From an uncultured Bacteroidales bacterium (GTDB taxonomy: Bacteria; Bacteroidota; Bacteroidia; Bacteroidales; Muribaculaceae): DNA of 16,187 nt. Numbering within the stretch: the stretch's first letter is position 1; each line of letters starts with the position of its first letter. A program made the position numbers and the translations under genes. Where the stretch lies: NCBI GenBank assembly GCA_900552315.1, contig URZM01000034.1, positions 1 to 16,187 on the forward strand. The letters are read 5' to 3'. A model generated the notes under the pieces. That model saw only the letters and a list, made by a program, of their open reading frames with translations, did not search any database and was not told the origin of the DNA. Positions 16,171 to 16,187 of the stretch are shown here, piece by piece.

Positions 16171-16187
16171 GGGGGTGTCACGCCCCC
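16171..16187. repeat. Inverted repeat cut by the window edge
   Basis: GGGGGTGTCACGCCCCC can fold on itself (GGGGG with CCCCC plus inner pairs including one G-U). It ends exactly at the last base, so its full extent is unknown. Confidence 0.35.

Larger units (their letters stand above)
15695..16187. other. Non-coding region upstream of the 1519-aa gene, to window end
   Basis: No gene was recognised in these 493 bp. The part nearest the large gene (15750-15856) holds three inverted repeats, 15880-16080 is AT-rich with possible promoter elements, and the last 45 bp contain two more GC-rich hairpins running to the edge. No tRNA or known riboswitch consensus was seen. Confidence 0.65.

Overview
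This window looks like a piece of a GC-rich gut-type Bacteroidales genome, perhaps a Muribaculaceae-like lineage. The lineage is inferred from four things. Several genes have upstream boxes of the Bacteroidetes -7 form (TAnnTTTG). Obvious Shine-Dalgarno sequences are scarce. lysS, gpsA and pgi sit in the order familiar from Bacteroides. A very large exported protein ends in a type IX-secretion-like tail. Apart from the GH3 gene at the left edge, every well-supported gene lies on the minus strand.

Left edge (1-1200): a GH3-family gene on the plus strand lacks its N-terminal third. Where that part should be, the first ~120 bases read on the opposite strand as a fragment of a different protein, resembling the Firmicutes DUF4317 family. 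The two pieces meet at about 112-124, so this is probably a chimeric join (assembly or rearrangement) rather than a gene start. A strong hairpin terminator follows the GH3 gene and separates it from a convergent gene for a single-pass, acidic membrane-anchored protein of unknown function (1203-1940).

Middle (2056-6594, all minus): mgtE (magnesium transporter), then recA, then a two-gene type II restriction-modification system directly behind recA. The modification gene is a C5-cytosine methyltransferase. The restriction gene closely matches NgoMIV (GCCGGC-cutting), with its catalytic and CCGG-reading residues in register. The methyltransferase starts 19 nt after the recA stop, and the two R-M genes overlap by 20 nt, so they probably depend on the recA transcript. 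Their base composition looks lower in GC than the flanking genes, which suggests acquisition by transfer.

Right-centre (6725-10945, minus): a lysS-gpsA-pgi cluster (lysyl-tRNA synthetase, glycerol-3-phosphate dehydrogenase, glucose-6-phosphate isomerase). It has a promoter-like box and a leader with a 17-bp direct repeat in front of lysS, and a good terminator after pgi.

Right (10996-16187): a 1519-residue secreted multi-domain protein of unknown function with a clear signal peptide. It is bounded downstream by two GC-rich hairpins. Upstream lies an unusual ~490-bp non-coding region containing a 20-bp perfect palindrome and several other hairpins. No tRNA, rRNA, CRISPR array or insertion sequence was recognised.
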